NCBI GenBank assembly: GCA_965116685.1
Contig: OZ220707.1
Location: 2,046,001 to 2,110,000 of the forward strand
DNA: 64,000 nt
Direction: 5' to 3'
Source: Bin80 sp965116685
GTDB taxonomy: Bacteria; Bacteroidota; Rhodothermia; Rhodothermales; Bin80
Numbering within the stretch: position 1 is the stretch's first letter; each line of letters begins with the position of its first letter. A program made the translations under genes and the position numbers. Of the stretch, positions 25,644 through 35,187 are shown piece by piece. Under the pieces are notes generated by a model. That model saw only the letters and a list, made by a program, of their open reading frames with translations. It did not search any database and was not told the DNA's origin.

Positions 25644-27985
25644 CAACTTCACATTTTGTAGTGATATAAAAATACGGACTTCTGGCATTCCCATTTTGGG
25701 AGCATTTTTTTTGACCATCTACTCTGGATTGACCGAGTCGGGTTTAGTGTGGTTTCATCTCTTGTTTTTTCTCTTGATCGAAGGACCTATTTGTCCAGAA
25801 CTCTCCCGACCAGAGACAGGGATCGTGTCTCCATCTGGCGTTTCTTCTCCCACCTGTAAGCGACTGGATTCCATTTATGAGTCGGGGGGCTTTGAAGGAG
25901 TTTTCGGTGTATCGGAGAGAACCTGTTTGGTTCGGGTCGCATCGGGATCATAATGGAATCCCAGGATTTCGAAGACCTGCTCCAATAACGGCGTCAGGCG
26001 CTGATCCACCTCCAGAATCAATGCGCGCGTTTGGCTCATGGGCAACCTGGTGGTGATCCGTTTGACCTCATTGAGCTCATTGCGGATCGTATCCCAGCTG
26101 GCATGGATCCCCGCTTTTTTGAGTTTGCTGCGAACCAGATGCGCCACATGATAGGCCAGCACCGTGATGAATAAATGTCCCTCAATTCGTTCATCGTTAC
26201 TGTGATAGAGGGGCCGTAATCCCAGATCCGACTTCATCGCCCGGAAGGTGTTTTCAATCTCTGTGAGCCGCCAATAGGTCCGTGCTACCTTTTCCAGGGA
26301 CCAGTCCACATGACTGTGGCGCAGAACATATCCACCGGCGGCCGACCACCGGTCTCGATGCACTTCCCGCTGGGTAAAGGTCACACGTTCGGCATGGTTC
26401 GTTTCCTCTTTTTTCGTGATCTCTACCTCGTACAGATGACTCACTTTCTTGTGTTTTTCTTGCAGCCGACCGGCCTTGCGAACGACCTTTTCATACGTTT
26501 TGAGACAGTTCGGCTTGGAAAGCCCTTCATGCAGCTTGGTCAGTGCCTCTTCATATTTCGTACATTTCGAGGCAAGGATCTGCTCCTCGGTAGCCTGCCG
26601 GGCTGCGCTGTGTACATACACGAATCGCTCCGGGGCTTTGAGCTCTTCCGATTCCCCTTGCTGCGCGTCCTCGTCCAGCAATTCCCAAGCCCGGATTTTA
26701 ACGCCACCCGCCGTCTCAAACTCCTCCTGCGGCGCCTGGGTGGGCACTGCGGGGGAGGTTGTCCGCTGAACGCAGATCCAATTCATCTTCTTCTCTTTCA
26801 GGTATGCAAGGTTCTGCTCGGTTGCAATGCCCGCATCCATAATGACCGTCGGCGTTTCATCACTCAAGTTTTCAATGGCCTGCCGGAGGGTTCCGGGTTC
26901 ACTCACGTTGCCCGGCAAAATCTCCACATTGCGCGGGAAGCCCGAGACGTCCAGGGTCAAGGCCAGCGAGACCAGAGGACAATCATCGCGCTTCTGCTTG
27001 CTATGTCCATATCGTAATAACTCTCCCTTTTCCGTACCATGGTAAAACACGTTGGTCAGGTCATAAAAAATGATCGTCTCATGATCATCAAAGAATCCCT
27101 TGGTATTCCCATAGAGCTGATCCATGATCTCATGACGATGTTTGCATAACCAGTCAGAGGTCTCATACAATGTATTGAGACACGGCATCTTTGTAGAAAG
27201 GAGTTCCAGGATACTGGACGTGTTGGCCATCCAGTGATGGGTCGCCCGCTCACTGCCGGGATGGAGCATGCGCCCGACTATGACGGCACAGGCAAGATGG
27301 ACATGATTTTCCGGGACATTGAGCTGCCGCAGAATTTCGGGGAGTTTCAACTGCTGGATCGCTTCCATCGCCAGACGCTCGCCCGCCACCGTGCGGGAGC
27401 CGGTATGTTCGATTTGATCGGGAAATACCTTGATGGACTCCACCGGGGGTTTGGCATAGATGTCAAATCCTTGCTTCAAGAGTCGGGTCACGAGGTCATC
27501 CACGGCATGCTGGAAGTCTTGGTCTTTTTCCGCAAAGGCCACGGTGGGTTGTCCTTTGAGTCGGGCAACGACCTCTCGGATCAGTTCGGGCCAATCGGAT
27601 TTGGGGATCGAAAACTCCTGTCCGAGATTGAGGAGGGTTTTGTGTCGGCAGACGCCTTTGATGCGTTGAGATTGAAGCAGGAGAATGGTGCGGCGCTCTT
27701 GGCCATTTTTTCGAGTGTAGCGGTTGGCACGGATAAACATAATGGGATGCGCAATGGTGTAGGGAATTGGAACGGGGCATGGGTTCGCAGGTTCCAATCA
27801 CTAAAATAATCACTACAATGGGGTTTTCCGTAAAACTCCACACAAAATGGTGCCAAAATGGCACAAAATTGGGCCGAGACGATGAAAAACAGGCCAAAAA
27901 TGGTCACTATTGAGCCGTTTTGAGGAAAATGAACTCTGATTTTACTCCGAAATCAGTAACTTTTTAGGGCAAAATGTGAAGATGG
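25644..27985 (-). mobile_element. IS1634-type insertion sequence
   Basis: Ends are marked by inverted repeats: CCCAACTTCACATTTTG at 25642-25658 and its near-complement (CAAAATGTGAAGATGGG) at 27970-27986, 16 of 17 positions matching. One transposase gene lies between, on the minus strand. No target-site duplication is visible, and the sequences on the two sides are unrelated (duplicated segment on the left, DUF4007 gene on the right). This points to a deletion or recombination event at the element. The end coordinates carry a few bases of uncertainty. Confidence 0.75.
25875..27740 (-). CDS. IS1634-type transposase
   Basis: 621 residues from the ATG at 27740 (MFIRANRYTRKNGQERRTIL), the usual start for this family; the frame stays open up to 27797. 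Family segments include VVGERL-type text (TVAGERLAMEAIQQL), ERATHHWMANTSSILELL, IIFYDLTNVFYHGTEKGELL with the first catalytic Asp, VIMDAGIATEQNLAYLKEKK with the second, and the late RLTEIENTFRAMKSDLGLRP with the catalytic Glu. The DDE set therefore looks complete and no frameshift is present. It is probably still able to move the element. Confidence 0.9.
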   Translation of the reverse strand: MFIRANRYTRKNGQERRTILLLQSQRIKGVCRHKTLLNLGQEFSIPKSDWPELIREVVARLKGQPTVAFAEKDQDFQHAVDDLVTRLLKQGFDIYAKPPVESIKVFPDQIEHTGSRTVAGERLAMEAIQQLKLPEILRQLNVPENHVHLACAVIVGRMLHPGSERATHHWMANTSSILELLSTKMPCLNTLYETSDWLCKHRHEIMDQLYGNTKGFFDDHETIIFYDLTNVFYHGTEKGELLRYGHSKQKRDDCPLVSLALTLDVSGFPRNVEILPGNVSEPGTLRQAIENLSDETPTVIMDAGIATEQNLAYLKEKKMNWICVQRTTSPAVPTQAPQEEFETAGGVKIRAWELLDEDAQQGESEELKAPERFVYVHSAARQATEEQILASKCTKYEEALTKLHEGLSKPNCLKTYEKVVRKAGRLQEKHKKVSHLYEVEITKKEETNHAERVTFTQREVHRDRWSAAGGYVLRHSHVDWSLEKVARTYWRLTEIENTFRAMKSDLGLRPLYHSNDERIEGHLFITVLAYHVAHLVRSKLKKAGIHASWDTIRNELNEVKRITTRLPMSQTRALILEVDQRLTPLLEQVFEILGFHYDPDATRTKQVLSDTPKTPSKPPDS

Positions 27986-28268
27986 GGCAGTACGGATCTA
28001 CACCTTTTTCTCCTAACAAATATGCTCCGAACTCTGAAACACAGAAGGTATTCCGCTCCTTAGAATCAGCATCAGGTTTGATGACTTCTGTTGCAAGTCC
28101 CCAATGTCGGATAGAGCGTACCATGTTCTTGCCAACCCCAAACTCAACGATAGCAGTATCCGAATGGAAGATCGTGCCTTGCTTACCAACGGCATGCACA
28201 GCTTTTTTTAACCAGTTAAGCAGCAGCGGAAAGGTTTCGTGGCCAGAAAACGAATACTGCGAAGCCAT
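27986..28268 (-). pseudogene. DUF4007 gene, 5' third only
   Basis: From ATG 28268 the frame gives MASQYSFSGHETFPLLLNWL, then DAIVEFGVGKNMVRSIRHW-type text, ending in LGEKGVDPY at codon 93 (base 27990). After this it runs into the IS1634-type element and stops at 27942. DUF4007 proteins are about three times longer and are usually found beside phosphorothioation (Dnd/Ssp-like) or related DNA-modification defence genes. No remainder is present left of the element. The gene is a dead remnant of a larger, lost locus. Confidence 0.8.
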
Positions 28269-28329
28269 GCTTAATGCGTAACTACTTTATGAGGCATAAA
28301 AGAACCTCATGCCGTATATCTGTTCTTGT

Positions 28330-29694
28330 TTATACTTCTACTCGTTCGCCTTGGGATGGGGTCAGGATACGGGCTTCAGGACAATGCTCACGAAGGTTTT
28401 TCTTCAGCCAACGCTTGGCCTCGGTCTCCCCATGCACCAGGATGATCGTTTTGGGCTGGAGCTCTGCGGCAAGCGCTGTGAGCTCTCTGCGGTGGGCATG
28501 CCCGCTGAAACGAAACCGGTCCACCTCGCATCCAATCTGCTGCATCCCGCGGTCAGGGCTGAGTAGCATCCCCTCCGCTCCACTCTGTGCTGCATGAAGC
28601 AGCTTCCCGGCGGGCAGATCCTCCTTGCTGAATCCGACAAAAAAGATGGCATGCTTCTCATTTTCAAGAAGCTCTACGGCAACCTGGTGCGACAGCGTAC
28701 GCTCGATCATCATCCCGCTGGTCAGGACATGGATCCCAGGTTGATTTAAGATTCTGTTTCGAGCCTTGCGTGTTCGTGGAAATCGCTTCTGATCAACGGA
28801 ATAGACCTCGAAATCGGGATCAATGCGAGGTGTAGACAAGCGGTAATCATCATAGATCCGCGAGACCTCGCGCAGTCCTCCCGCCGTATAGATGGGAGTC
28901 TCTGGATCAATCAGGTTTTGCATCTTGAAGCGCCCAAGCAAGGCAAGGATCTCTTGGGCACGCCCTAACATAAATACCGGCAGGAGTACGGTTCCTCCCC
29001 GACCCAGAACGGATGCAAGCCGCTGAGCAAACCGGATCTCTTCCTTGGGGCGGGTCACGGTTTCCGCAACTGGATCCGCACCGAGTGTAGACTCCATGAT
29101 AAGTACATCAATCGGTGCGGAAGGATGTTTCGCTCCAGGAATCATCGTCTGTGCCTCCGAGCGGGTGTCGCTGGTGTAATATATCCGACGATGATCAGGG
29201 GTGGAGAGTAGTACACCCGCAGATCCTAGCAAATGTCCAGAGTAGTGGAGCTTGGCTCGTAGATGCTCCGATCCCAGATCAATCCATTGATCGTAGTCGT
29301 GGGCACAAAGTACATCAAATACATCATCCAAATCCTCTTCGTCAAACAACGCACGGAACGGGGAGGAGCCCTCATCAAACTTGCGTCTCTGGAGCCTGGC
29401 GGATGCGTACAGCATGAAGGTTGTCAAGGTCCGTGTGGCAGGCGTCAGGTGTATCCAGGCCCTCGGCCACTTTGCATTCAAGTTCGGGATGCTGCCAATA
29501 TGATCATGATGCGCATGGGTGATGAACACATGATCGACGTTGTGATGTTCGATAGGGGAAAAATCCGGCAACGAGGCAGGACCTTCTTCATTCGGATCTG
29601 CACCGGCATCCAAGACAATGCCGCTGCCGTTCACTCCAAGGTAATGGCAGCTTGCGCCGATATCGTTGGCTCTGCCGAGCGAAATAAAATCCAT
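28330..29694 (-). CDS. MBL-fold beta-CASP ribonuclease (CPSF-like)
   Basis: 454 residues. MBL motifs are HAHHDHIG near residue 60 and a later GHLLGSAG, and the beta-CASP part has VLTSGMMIE, FSGHAHRREL and TIILVHGETEAKRW. These are the pattern of the bacterial CPSF/YSH1-like RNA-processing exonucleases, which also act on DNA in some relatives. Zinc ligands appear complete. It starts a minus-strand group and is followed at 61 bases by the DUF4007 remnant. It has the length usual for the group (450-470). The substrate cannot be deduced. Confidence 0.9.
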   Translation of the reverse strand: MDFISLGRANDIGASCHYLGVNGSGIVLDAGADPNEEGPASLPDFSPIEHHNVDHVFITHAHHDHIGSIPNLNAKWPRAWIHLTPATRTLTTFMLYASARLQRRKFDEGSSPFRALFDEEDLDDVFDVLCAHDYDQWIDLGSEHLRAKLHYSGHLLGSAGVLLSTPDHRRIYYTSDTRSEAQTMIPGAKHPSAPIDVLIMESTLGADPVAETVTRPKEEIRFAQRLASVLGRGGTVLLPVFMLGRAQEILALLGRFKMQNLIDPETPIYTAGGLREVSRIYDDYRLSTPRIDPDFEVYSVDQKRFPRTRKARNRILNQPGIHVLTSGMMIERTLSHQVAVELLENEKHAIFFVGFSKEDLPAGKLLHAAQSGAEGMLLSPDRGMQQIGCEVDRFRFSGHAHRRELTALAAELQPKTIILVHGETEAKRWLKKNLREHCPEARILTPSQGERVEV

Positions 29695-29703
29695 ATGTGA
29701 GGC

Positions 29704-30378
29704 TCAGTCGGACTGGCGCTGCTTAAAAGTCTCCCAGTCGTTCATGAACTTGGCAAGACCAATATCGGTGAGTGGGTGTGCAAGGAGTTGTTTGATCACG
29801 CCAAGTGGCATGGTCGCTACATGGGCCCCCAGGAGTGCAGATTGCACGACATGCATCGGATGGCGGATCGAAGCAGCAAGTACCTCGGTGGTATACCCGA
29901 AATTGTCATAAATCTCAATGATTTCCTGCAAGAGGGTCATGCCGTCGGAGGAAATGTCATCCAGGCGCCCGAGGAAAGGGCTGATGTATGCGGCGCCTGC
30001 TTTCGCGGCCAATAGCGCCTGGGTTGGAGAAAAGCAGAGGGTGCAGTTGGATCGGATTCCCTCCTGCGCAAGTGCATTGATAGCCTTGATCCCATCCAAA
30101 ATCAGGGGAACCTTGACCACTACATTGTCACGGATTGCGGCAAGCGTCCGCCCCTGTTCCATGATCCCGTCAAAATCAACAGCGGTGACTTCAGCAGACA
30201 CATCCCCTGGAACCATGTCACAGATTTTTGCAATGTGTTCATGAAAGTCCAGGGGCTTCCCCGCGCGTTCCGCCGCCATTTTCATGAGGGAGGGGTTCGT
30301 GGTTACCCCATCCAGGACTCCCATCTCTTCGGCCTCCTGAATTTCGGCTAGATCTGCGGTATCAATGAAGAATTTCAT
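29704..30378 (-). CDS. tal: Transaldolase, fructose-6-phosphate aldolase-like class
   Basis: 224 residues. MKFFIDTADLAEIQEAEEMG and VLDGVTTNPSLMKM are the signature of the short (about 220 residue) transaldolase class. VVVKVPLILDGIKAI carries the Schiff-base lysine near residue 90. PFLGRLDD and ASIRHPMHVVQ are also typical. It interconverts sedoheptulose 7-phosphate and fructose 6-phosphate in the pentose phosphate pathway; short-class enzymes may act as fructose-6-phosphate aldolase instead. It sits 9 bases before the beta-CASP start and 16 after the phosphatase stop. Confidence 0.94.
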   Translation of the reverse strand: MKFFIDTADLAEIQEAEEMGVLDGVTTNPSLMKMAAERAGKPLDFHEHIAKICDMVPGDVSAEVTAVDFDGIMEQGRTLAAIRDNVVVKVPLILDGIKAINALAQEGIRSNCTLCFSPTQALLAAKAGAAYISPFLGRLDDISSDGMTLLQEIIEIYDNFGYTTEVLAASIRHPMHVVQSALLGAHVATMPLGVIKQLLAHPLTDIGLAKFMNDWETFKQRQSD

Positions 30379-30394
30379 TCAAATCAAAATTTTT

Positions 30395-32110
30395 CTACAT
30401 GTGTGATACCCCTGGCGGCGGAGTTTGATCAACCAACTTGATTACAATCAGGGTACGATCATCGCTGAGCACATCAACGGGGCCAGTAAATTGCTGGATG
30501 TCGTTTTGAATCAGTGCCGTAAGGGTATCTGCCGAGCGGCTGCGGTTGGCCAACGCCAGGTCCAACAGACGCTCCTCCGTATATTCATCCATAGCCTCTC
30601 CCATCGCTTCCGTTACTCCATCGGTATACATAATGATCAAGTCTCCCGGTGCAAGGTTGATATAGCCCGCTTCGTAGGATGTATTTGGAATAATGCCAAG
30701 AAGCGGTCCCCCATCAGAGAGGCGTTCGACCTGTCCATTTGCCCGGATCAATAAAGGGGGTTCATGCCCGGCATTCACAAATGCAAGGGACCCGTCCAAG
30801 TAATAGATCCCCGCGAAAGCAGTAATGAATTTATCCGGGTCTGTGTTTTCGTACAGCATGCGATTGGTATGCTCAATCGCCTCCTGAAGCGTCAGGTTCA
30901 TGGGCAGCATCACATGTGTGCATGCATGAATACTGGACATCAAGAGCGCTGCGGGCACCCCTTTACCGGTCACATCTGCAATCATAAAGAGGGTCCGGTT
31001 CTTGTTCAGGGGAGCGACATCAAAATAGTCTCCCCCGACTTCGCGGCTAGATAGCGCGAGGGTGGAAATTTCAATTCCAGGGAGTTCAGGAATTTTATCA
31101 GGCAGGAGGCGGCGTTGGATTGTGCGAGCCATTCGAAGCTCTTCCTCCAGTTGCTGTTTAGCAATCCGTTCCTCAATCAACTCAGCATTCTGAATTGAGG
31201 TGACTGCCAGGCTGCCGAGGGCATAGAGGAATTCGATATCCTTGCGGTTATAGTGGGAGCCGTTCATCTTTGCTCCAAGGCAAAGGACACCATGGACATC
31301 TCCCTGCTGCCGGATGGGCAGCACAATGGCAATCCCACTCTGGTCCAGGTGATCCCCCGGTTCAGCACGGACAAGATCCTGAATGTCGGACAGAAACGCC
31401 TTGGCAAGGTCCTTCGCCGTGATCTTCTTTCCCGATACAAGCTCAAAGGATCCATCCGGCCGTTTTAAGTAGAACAAGTGGCTCTGCACTACCATATGCC
31501 CCATGAGGGCGAACGAGAAAATTTTCAGAACATGCGACCGATCCACCGTCGCATTGAACTCTTTCGACAGCTCAAAGAGGGTATTGAGTTGCTGCACGGT
31601 GCTATCCAAATCCAGATTGGTCTTGCGCAACTCTTCCAGGATCAGCGAATTACGAACGGACGTTGAGGCCATATTGACCAGCGATTGCACAAACTGGAGT
31701 TCCTCTTCCTGAAAGGGTGCGCCAGTGATCTTGCTGCCAAGTGCAATGGCACCGATATCAGATTGATCATCTCGGACGGGTAGGAGTAGCCGAATTCCAA
31801 GAGAATGAAGCAGCGCAGGCAAATCCTCTCCTGCAATCAGGGTTTCCGAGATCAATGGCGGTAACTCAAGGCGGGACCCTTCTTCAACGGCAGGCCCCCC
31901 CTTGACCACAATCACACGCCAGTTCTGTTTCTCAGGATCGTACAGAAGCGCAATGCCCCGGGGAACCAGGAGCTTTCCCATGGCAGTCAAAAGCAGGTTA
32001 CTCAGTACCGAATAGAGTTCCAGAGAGCTGGTCAGCACCTGGCTGGTCTGGAATAGTGCCTGCAAATCATGCCGCTGCACCTGCTCCGCCCTTGGGACCA
32101 CTTCCTGCAT
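30395..32110 (-). CDS. GAF-domain SpoIIE-type PP2C phosphatase
   Basis: 571 residues. Two GAF-like sensor regions lie at about 20-160 and 175-315, followed by a linker helix and a SpoIIE/RsbU-type phosphatase domain from about 335, with EIEERIAKQQ linker text, VGGDYFDV metal site, FMIADVTGKGVPAALLMSSI, FITAFAGIYYLDGSLAFVNA and LIMYTDGVTEAMGEAM. Such proteins dephosphorylate anti-sigma-factor antagonists in partner-switching control of stress genes. No antagonist or anti-sigma gene is nearby. It has no membrane helix, so it is cytoplasmic. The ligand for the GAF domains is unknown. Confidence 0.9.
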   Translation of the reverse strand: MQEVVPRAEQVQRHDLQALFQTSQVLTSSLELYSVLSNLLLTAMGKLLVPRGIALLYDPEKQNWRVIVVKGGPAVEEGSRLELPPLISETLIAGEDLPALLHSLGIRLLLPVRDDQSDIGAIALGSKITGAPFQEEELQFVQSLVNMASTSVRNSLILEELRKTNLDLDSTVQQLNTLFELSKEFNATVDRSHVLKIFSFALMGHMVVQSHLFYLKRPDGSFELVSGKKITAKDLAKAFLSDIQDLVRAEPGDHLDQSGIAIVLPIRQQGDVHGVLCLGAKMNGSHYNRKDIEFLYALGSLAVTSIQNAELIEERIAKQQLEEELRMARTIQRRLLPDKIPELPGIEISTLALSSREVGGDYFDVAPLNKNRTLFMIADVTGKGVPAALLMSSIHACTHVMLPMNLTLQEAIEHTNRMLYENTDPDKFITAFAGIYYLDGSLAFVNAGHEPPLLIRANGQVERLSDGGPLLGIIPNTSYEAGYINLAPGDLIIMYTDGVTEAMGEAMDEYTEERLLDLALANRSRSADTLTALIQNDIQQFTGPVDVLSDDRTLIVIKLVDQTPPPGVSHM

Positions 32111-32121
32111 TCACTCCCCTA

Positions 32122-32805
32122 TCAAAGATCAAGCGACTCGCCCGGCTTTAATACCCGGGTGTCGCGTCCGATCTCATTCATGAGTTCCTGCCACTTTTCT
32201 GTATCTGCTTTGATTGGTGGGAATGTATCAAAATGGATGGGGATGGTGAGTTTGGGTTCAACTAAACGCGCTGCTTGCGTTGCACCAGCGATCCCCATCG
32301 TAAATACATCACCGATGGGAAGCAGGGCGAGATCAATCGTTTGTTGACTGCCAATCCAGGCCATTTCCTGGAAGGGGGATGTATCCCCTGCATTGTAGAT
32401 ACAAAGGTCTTCTGCATGAAGAAGGTATCCGTTCGGGTTCCCGCCGTAGGTTCCGTCCGGGAAGGAGGAGGAATGCCGCGCATGCGTCTGGGTTAAGACT
32501 CCCCATTCAAACCTGAATGACCCACCAGTATTCATGGGTTGAACCTTTGTATGTCCATTTTTTATGACGTACTCGGTGATTTCGTGGTTCGCGACAATCA
32601 GTGCATCACATCGTTTTGCGATCTCCATGGTGTCTCCCCAGTGATCCGCGTGTGCGTGCGTCAGAATAATGGCATCCGCCGATAGAGCATCAACGGTGGT
32701 CACCGCTTCTGCCAGGGGATTTCCAGTAATGAACGGGTCAAACAGGAGGGTTGCGCCGCCGGTTTTTATCTGCACGACCGAGTGCCCGAAGTAGGTGAGT
32801 TGCAT
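32122..32805 (-). CDS. UPF0173-type MBL-fold metal-dependent hydrolase
   Basis: 227 residues, MQLTYFGHSVVQIKTGGATL at the start. LTHAHADHWGDTM is the metal-binding HxHxDH site near residue 49, and later ligands lie in ARHSSSFPD, YNAGDTSPF and IPIHFDTFPP. This is the compact UPF0173 subgroup, whose substrates are not known. Start is 8 bases before the LamG gene stop and the stop is 11 bases upstream of the phosphatase start, so the group is co-transcribed. Confidence 0.92.
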   Translation of the reverse strand: MQLTYFGHSVVQIKTGGATLLFDPFITGNPLAEAVTTVDALSADAIILTHAHADHWGDTMEIAKRCDALIVANHEITEYVIKNGHTKVQPMNTGGSFRFEWGVLTQTHARHSSSFPDGTYGGNPNGYLLHAEDLCIYNAGDTSPFQEMAWIGSQQTIDLALLPIGDVFTMGIAGATQAARLVEPKLTIPIHFDTFPPIKADTEKWQELMNEIGRDTRVLKPGESLDL

Positions 32806-32812
32806 CGCGCCG

Positions 32813-34444
32813 CTATTTGGTTAATAAAATTTGTCGTGTGTGTACCGCCCCGTCCAACCCCTGAAGACGCGCGAAGTAGGTTCCGCTCGGCAACTCATTT
32901 CCGTCCCAGATTGCTTCAAACTCACCGATCTCATGATGTCGATCAACCAGAACCGTGACGACATGACCAGAAAGATTGATAATGGAGAGTCGCAGATGCT
33001 GTGACTCGCGCACTTCATAGGTGATGGAGGTTCGAGGATTGAATGGATTGGGATAGTTTCCCAGAATTTCAATGGCGGAAGGGGTGGTTTTTGCGCCTAG
33101 CCCCAGCTTAATCGTTCCGACGACCTGAGACGTGTGCCCTTGGACCTCTTGAACCAGTCGGTAGAAAACGACACGGTCCGGTGCCTTCAGATCTGTATAA
33201 GACCAGTGGGTCCCCTCAAAGGAGCGGTTGATGCGAGCCAGTTCTTCGAACGTGAGGCCATCTTCAGAGCGTTCGACTAGAAATGCTTCCGAACTTGGAT
33301 CTTCATTTTCCCAGGTGAGCATGACTCCCTGATCAAAAACGATCCCGCTAAACCCGCGAATGGGAGGGTTAAAGATAGGACCGCCCGGAGCGCGATACGC
33401 GATCGCATCACGTTCGTCAAAGTAGCGAAAGCTCCTGGCAGATTCAAAGTCAAGCACGAGCACTCCTTCTGCAGTGGGTGTTTGTCGCATCGTGGAGCGG
33501 ATCTGGGTTGCCGTGCGCATCAGGGGCCACACGGACAGGTCGTCTATCTCACCTGCAAAGCGGCTCTCTTCCGAATGGACATGTCCACCCAGGGCGAGCG
33601 GCTGTGTTCCGCCCAAGTGAGTACCAGCGGGATCAAAAAGTGAGTCGGCGATCTGGCCGTCCAGGAAAAATTTTGTCCAGTAGGTTTCGGCATCATGGAC
33701 CAACGCAACATGATGCCAGTTGCCATCAGCCACGGGAGATTCAGTGGCCAGTGTGACGTGATGTCCCGCCGTATTACGATAGTATCGCATTCGCCCCCTG
33801 GAGTCAATCACAAGCTCTATCGGGTAGAGGCTCATTTGTGAGCCGTCCCATGCGGATAGTACGACGGCATTTAGTGTAGCAGTTCGTATCCATAACTCCA
33901 GGGTATGACTGTCATGCAGGGTTTCCAGCCACTGTGGCTGAATATGCAGAGGGCGCGTGTTTTTGTCCAGAGCCAGGGCGGATCCAGATTCACTGCCAAG
34001 CAGGGGGCGCAGTTTCCCACGACGCACCGTTGCTTCGTCCTCCACATAGCTTGTGCCGACCTTTACAGCGGAAGCTACGGAGATTCTGTAATTGTGGGAT
34101 ACGCTACTTCGGTCCGTGAGTACCTGAAGGACAAGATCATAGGTCCCGCGCATCGGCTCGGTAGAGGACAATCGAATTCGTCCTCCCGAAAGCTCCATTG
34201 CCTCGAGCTCTACGTAGCGGTAGGACTGGCGAACAGCAGTTGCAGTGGTCAATTCCCAATCCGCAGGCAGTGAGACCACAAATCCTTCATTCAAAGGGAT
34301 CCCATTCCACTGAGTAAACAGATTGATTGTTGTTCCAGGCTCATAGGTAGCTGGAAACCATGTATCACGTTCCTGCACACAGTACCCGTCTACTTGGGGA
34401 AGTATCCAGACAAGCGATAGCAAGGCGCACATACATCGGAGCAT
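32813..34444 (-). CDS. Secreted LamG-domain protein with type IX sorting domain
   Basis: 543 residues from the ATG at 34444, which gives a clean signal peptide (MLRCMCALLSLVWILPQVDG); the frame also opens 11 codons earlier at 34477. After an N-terminal beta region, a LamG/concanavalin-like domain at about 165-315 shows HTLELWIRTATLNAV, NWHHVALVHDAETY and GEIDDLSVWPL. A fibronectin-III-like segment follows, then a C-terminal type IX sorting domain beginning LGNYPNPFNPRTSITYEV and ending GTYFARLQGLDG. It is expected to be exported and attached to the cell surface. The type IX tag is a strong marker for the Bacteroidota group. Confidence 0.9.
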   Translation of the reverse strand: MLRCMCALLSLVWILPQVDGYCVQERDTWFPATYEPGTTINLFTQWNGIPLNEGFVVSLPADWELTTATAVRQSYRYVELEAMELSGGRIRLSSTEPMRGTYDLVLQVLTDRSSVSHNYRISVASAVKVGTSYVEDEATVRRGKLRPLLGSESGSALALDKNTRPLHIQPQWLETLHDSHTLELWIRTATLNAVVLSAWDGSQMSLYPIELVIDSRGRMRYYRNTAGHHVTLATESPVADGNWHHVALVHDAETYWTKFFLDGQIADSLFDPAGTHLGGTQPLALGGHVHSEESRFAGEIDDLSVWPLMRTATQIRSTMRQTPTAEGVLVLDFESARSFRYFDERDAIAYRAPGGPIFNPPIRGFSGIVFDQGVMLTWENEDPSSEAFLVERSEDGLTFEELARINRSFEGTHWSYTDLKAPDRVVFYRLVQEVQGHTSQVVGTIKLGLGAKTTPSAIEILGNYPNPFNPRTSITYEVRESQHLRLSIINLSGHVVTVLVDRHHEIGEFEAIWDGNELPSGTYFARLQGLDGAVHTRQILLTK

Positions 34445-34527
34445 GCTCTCAAGCGGCAGGCACTTAAACGTTCCCAATTACCGGGAAGGCCTAAGATAAG
34501 AAGGAAATGAACTTTCTGCCGTGGGGA

Positions 34528-34983
34528 CTATTCCCAACTGGCAGCGTTTAGCAGAGTTACGTCCGGGATATCCGATCCAATGTAATCATCGGAGTCTGGA
34601 TCCCTGAGCAGATAGATGGCAACTCTTCCAGTATCATTGAGGGCGTACTCAAAGACATTTCCGGTGCGGGGTGAGTAGGTTATGGAGTCCAACACGATTT
34701 CTGAATCAAAAACGTTTAGGATATCGGCGGAAACCAGAGAGTCCGAATGGAGCCATAGAACGAGTGAATCTAGGGACGACGGGAAACGATCCTCTTGGCG
34801 TTCATAGTGTGTCAAACCCGTTCGGACATGAACCATCTGCTGACGCGTCAACTCCGTCAGGGCCTGGTCGCGCTCAATTGCATCCCATGGCTCTGTAATT
34901 GAGCGATATAGCCATATCGATAGAACCACGATTAGGACGGCCATCAAGGCCTGTATGGCAATTTTAACGTTGTGACTGACCAT
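34528..34983 (-). CDS. Membrane-anchored protein of unknown function, pseudopilin-like layout
   Basis: 151 residues from ATG 34983 (a GTG two codons earlier is also possible). One N-terminal transmembrane helix (ALMAVLIVVLSIWLYRSI) is followed by a periplasmic domain with RFPSSLDSLVLWLHSDSLVS, which recalls the YPSSLDEL stretch of type II pseudopilins. No prepilin cleavage motif is present, so that label is only a suggestion. The end is Asp-rich (RDPDSDDYIGSDIPDVTLLN). It is separated from the LamG gene by about 80 bases, so it may be independent. Confidence 0.5.
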   Translation of the reverse strand: MVSHNVKIAIQALMAVLIVVLSIWLYRSITEPWDAIERDQALTELTRQQMVHVRTGLTHYERQEDRFPSSLDSLVLWLHSDSLVSADILNVFDSEIVLDSITYSPRTGNVFEYALNDTGRVAIYLLRDPDSDDYIGSDIPDVTLLNAASWE

Positions 34984-35086
34984 TATCACAGGGTAGCTGT
35001 TTAATAATACTAATTTAATACGAAAGCTGTGAAAACGAGGCAGTCACAGCAAATCACATGTAACTCCCCGTTGTACATTTAGTTGA

Positions 35087-35110
35087 GTTGTGTGCTTGCA
35101 GGCACACAAC
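35087..35110. promoter_or_regulatory. Perfect 9-bp hairpin between divergent genes
   Basis: GTTGTGTGC (35087-35095), a 6-base loop TTGCAG, then GCACACAAC (35102-35110). It lies in the 200-base gap upstream of pdxJ and of the divergent membrane-anchored gene. With no T-run it is not a standard terminator; an operator or leader hairpin is possible. Confidence 0.4.
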
Positions 35111-35187
35111 AACCAACAATCGGAAAGCGGAAGGTAACCATCATCTGCCTTCTTTGTTTTAGTATAAGTTAATAGCCTGACAGATCA

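Noticed and set aside
26310..27809. Long plus-strand frames opposite the IS1634-type transposase
   Set aside because: They are the antisense of a well-supported gene.
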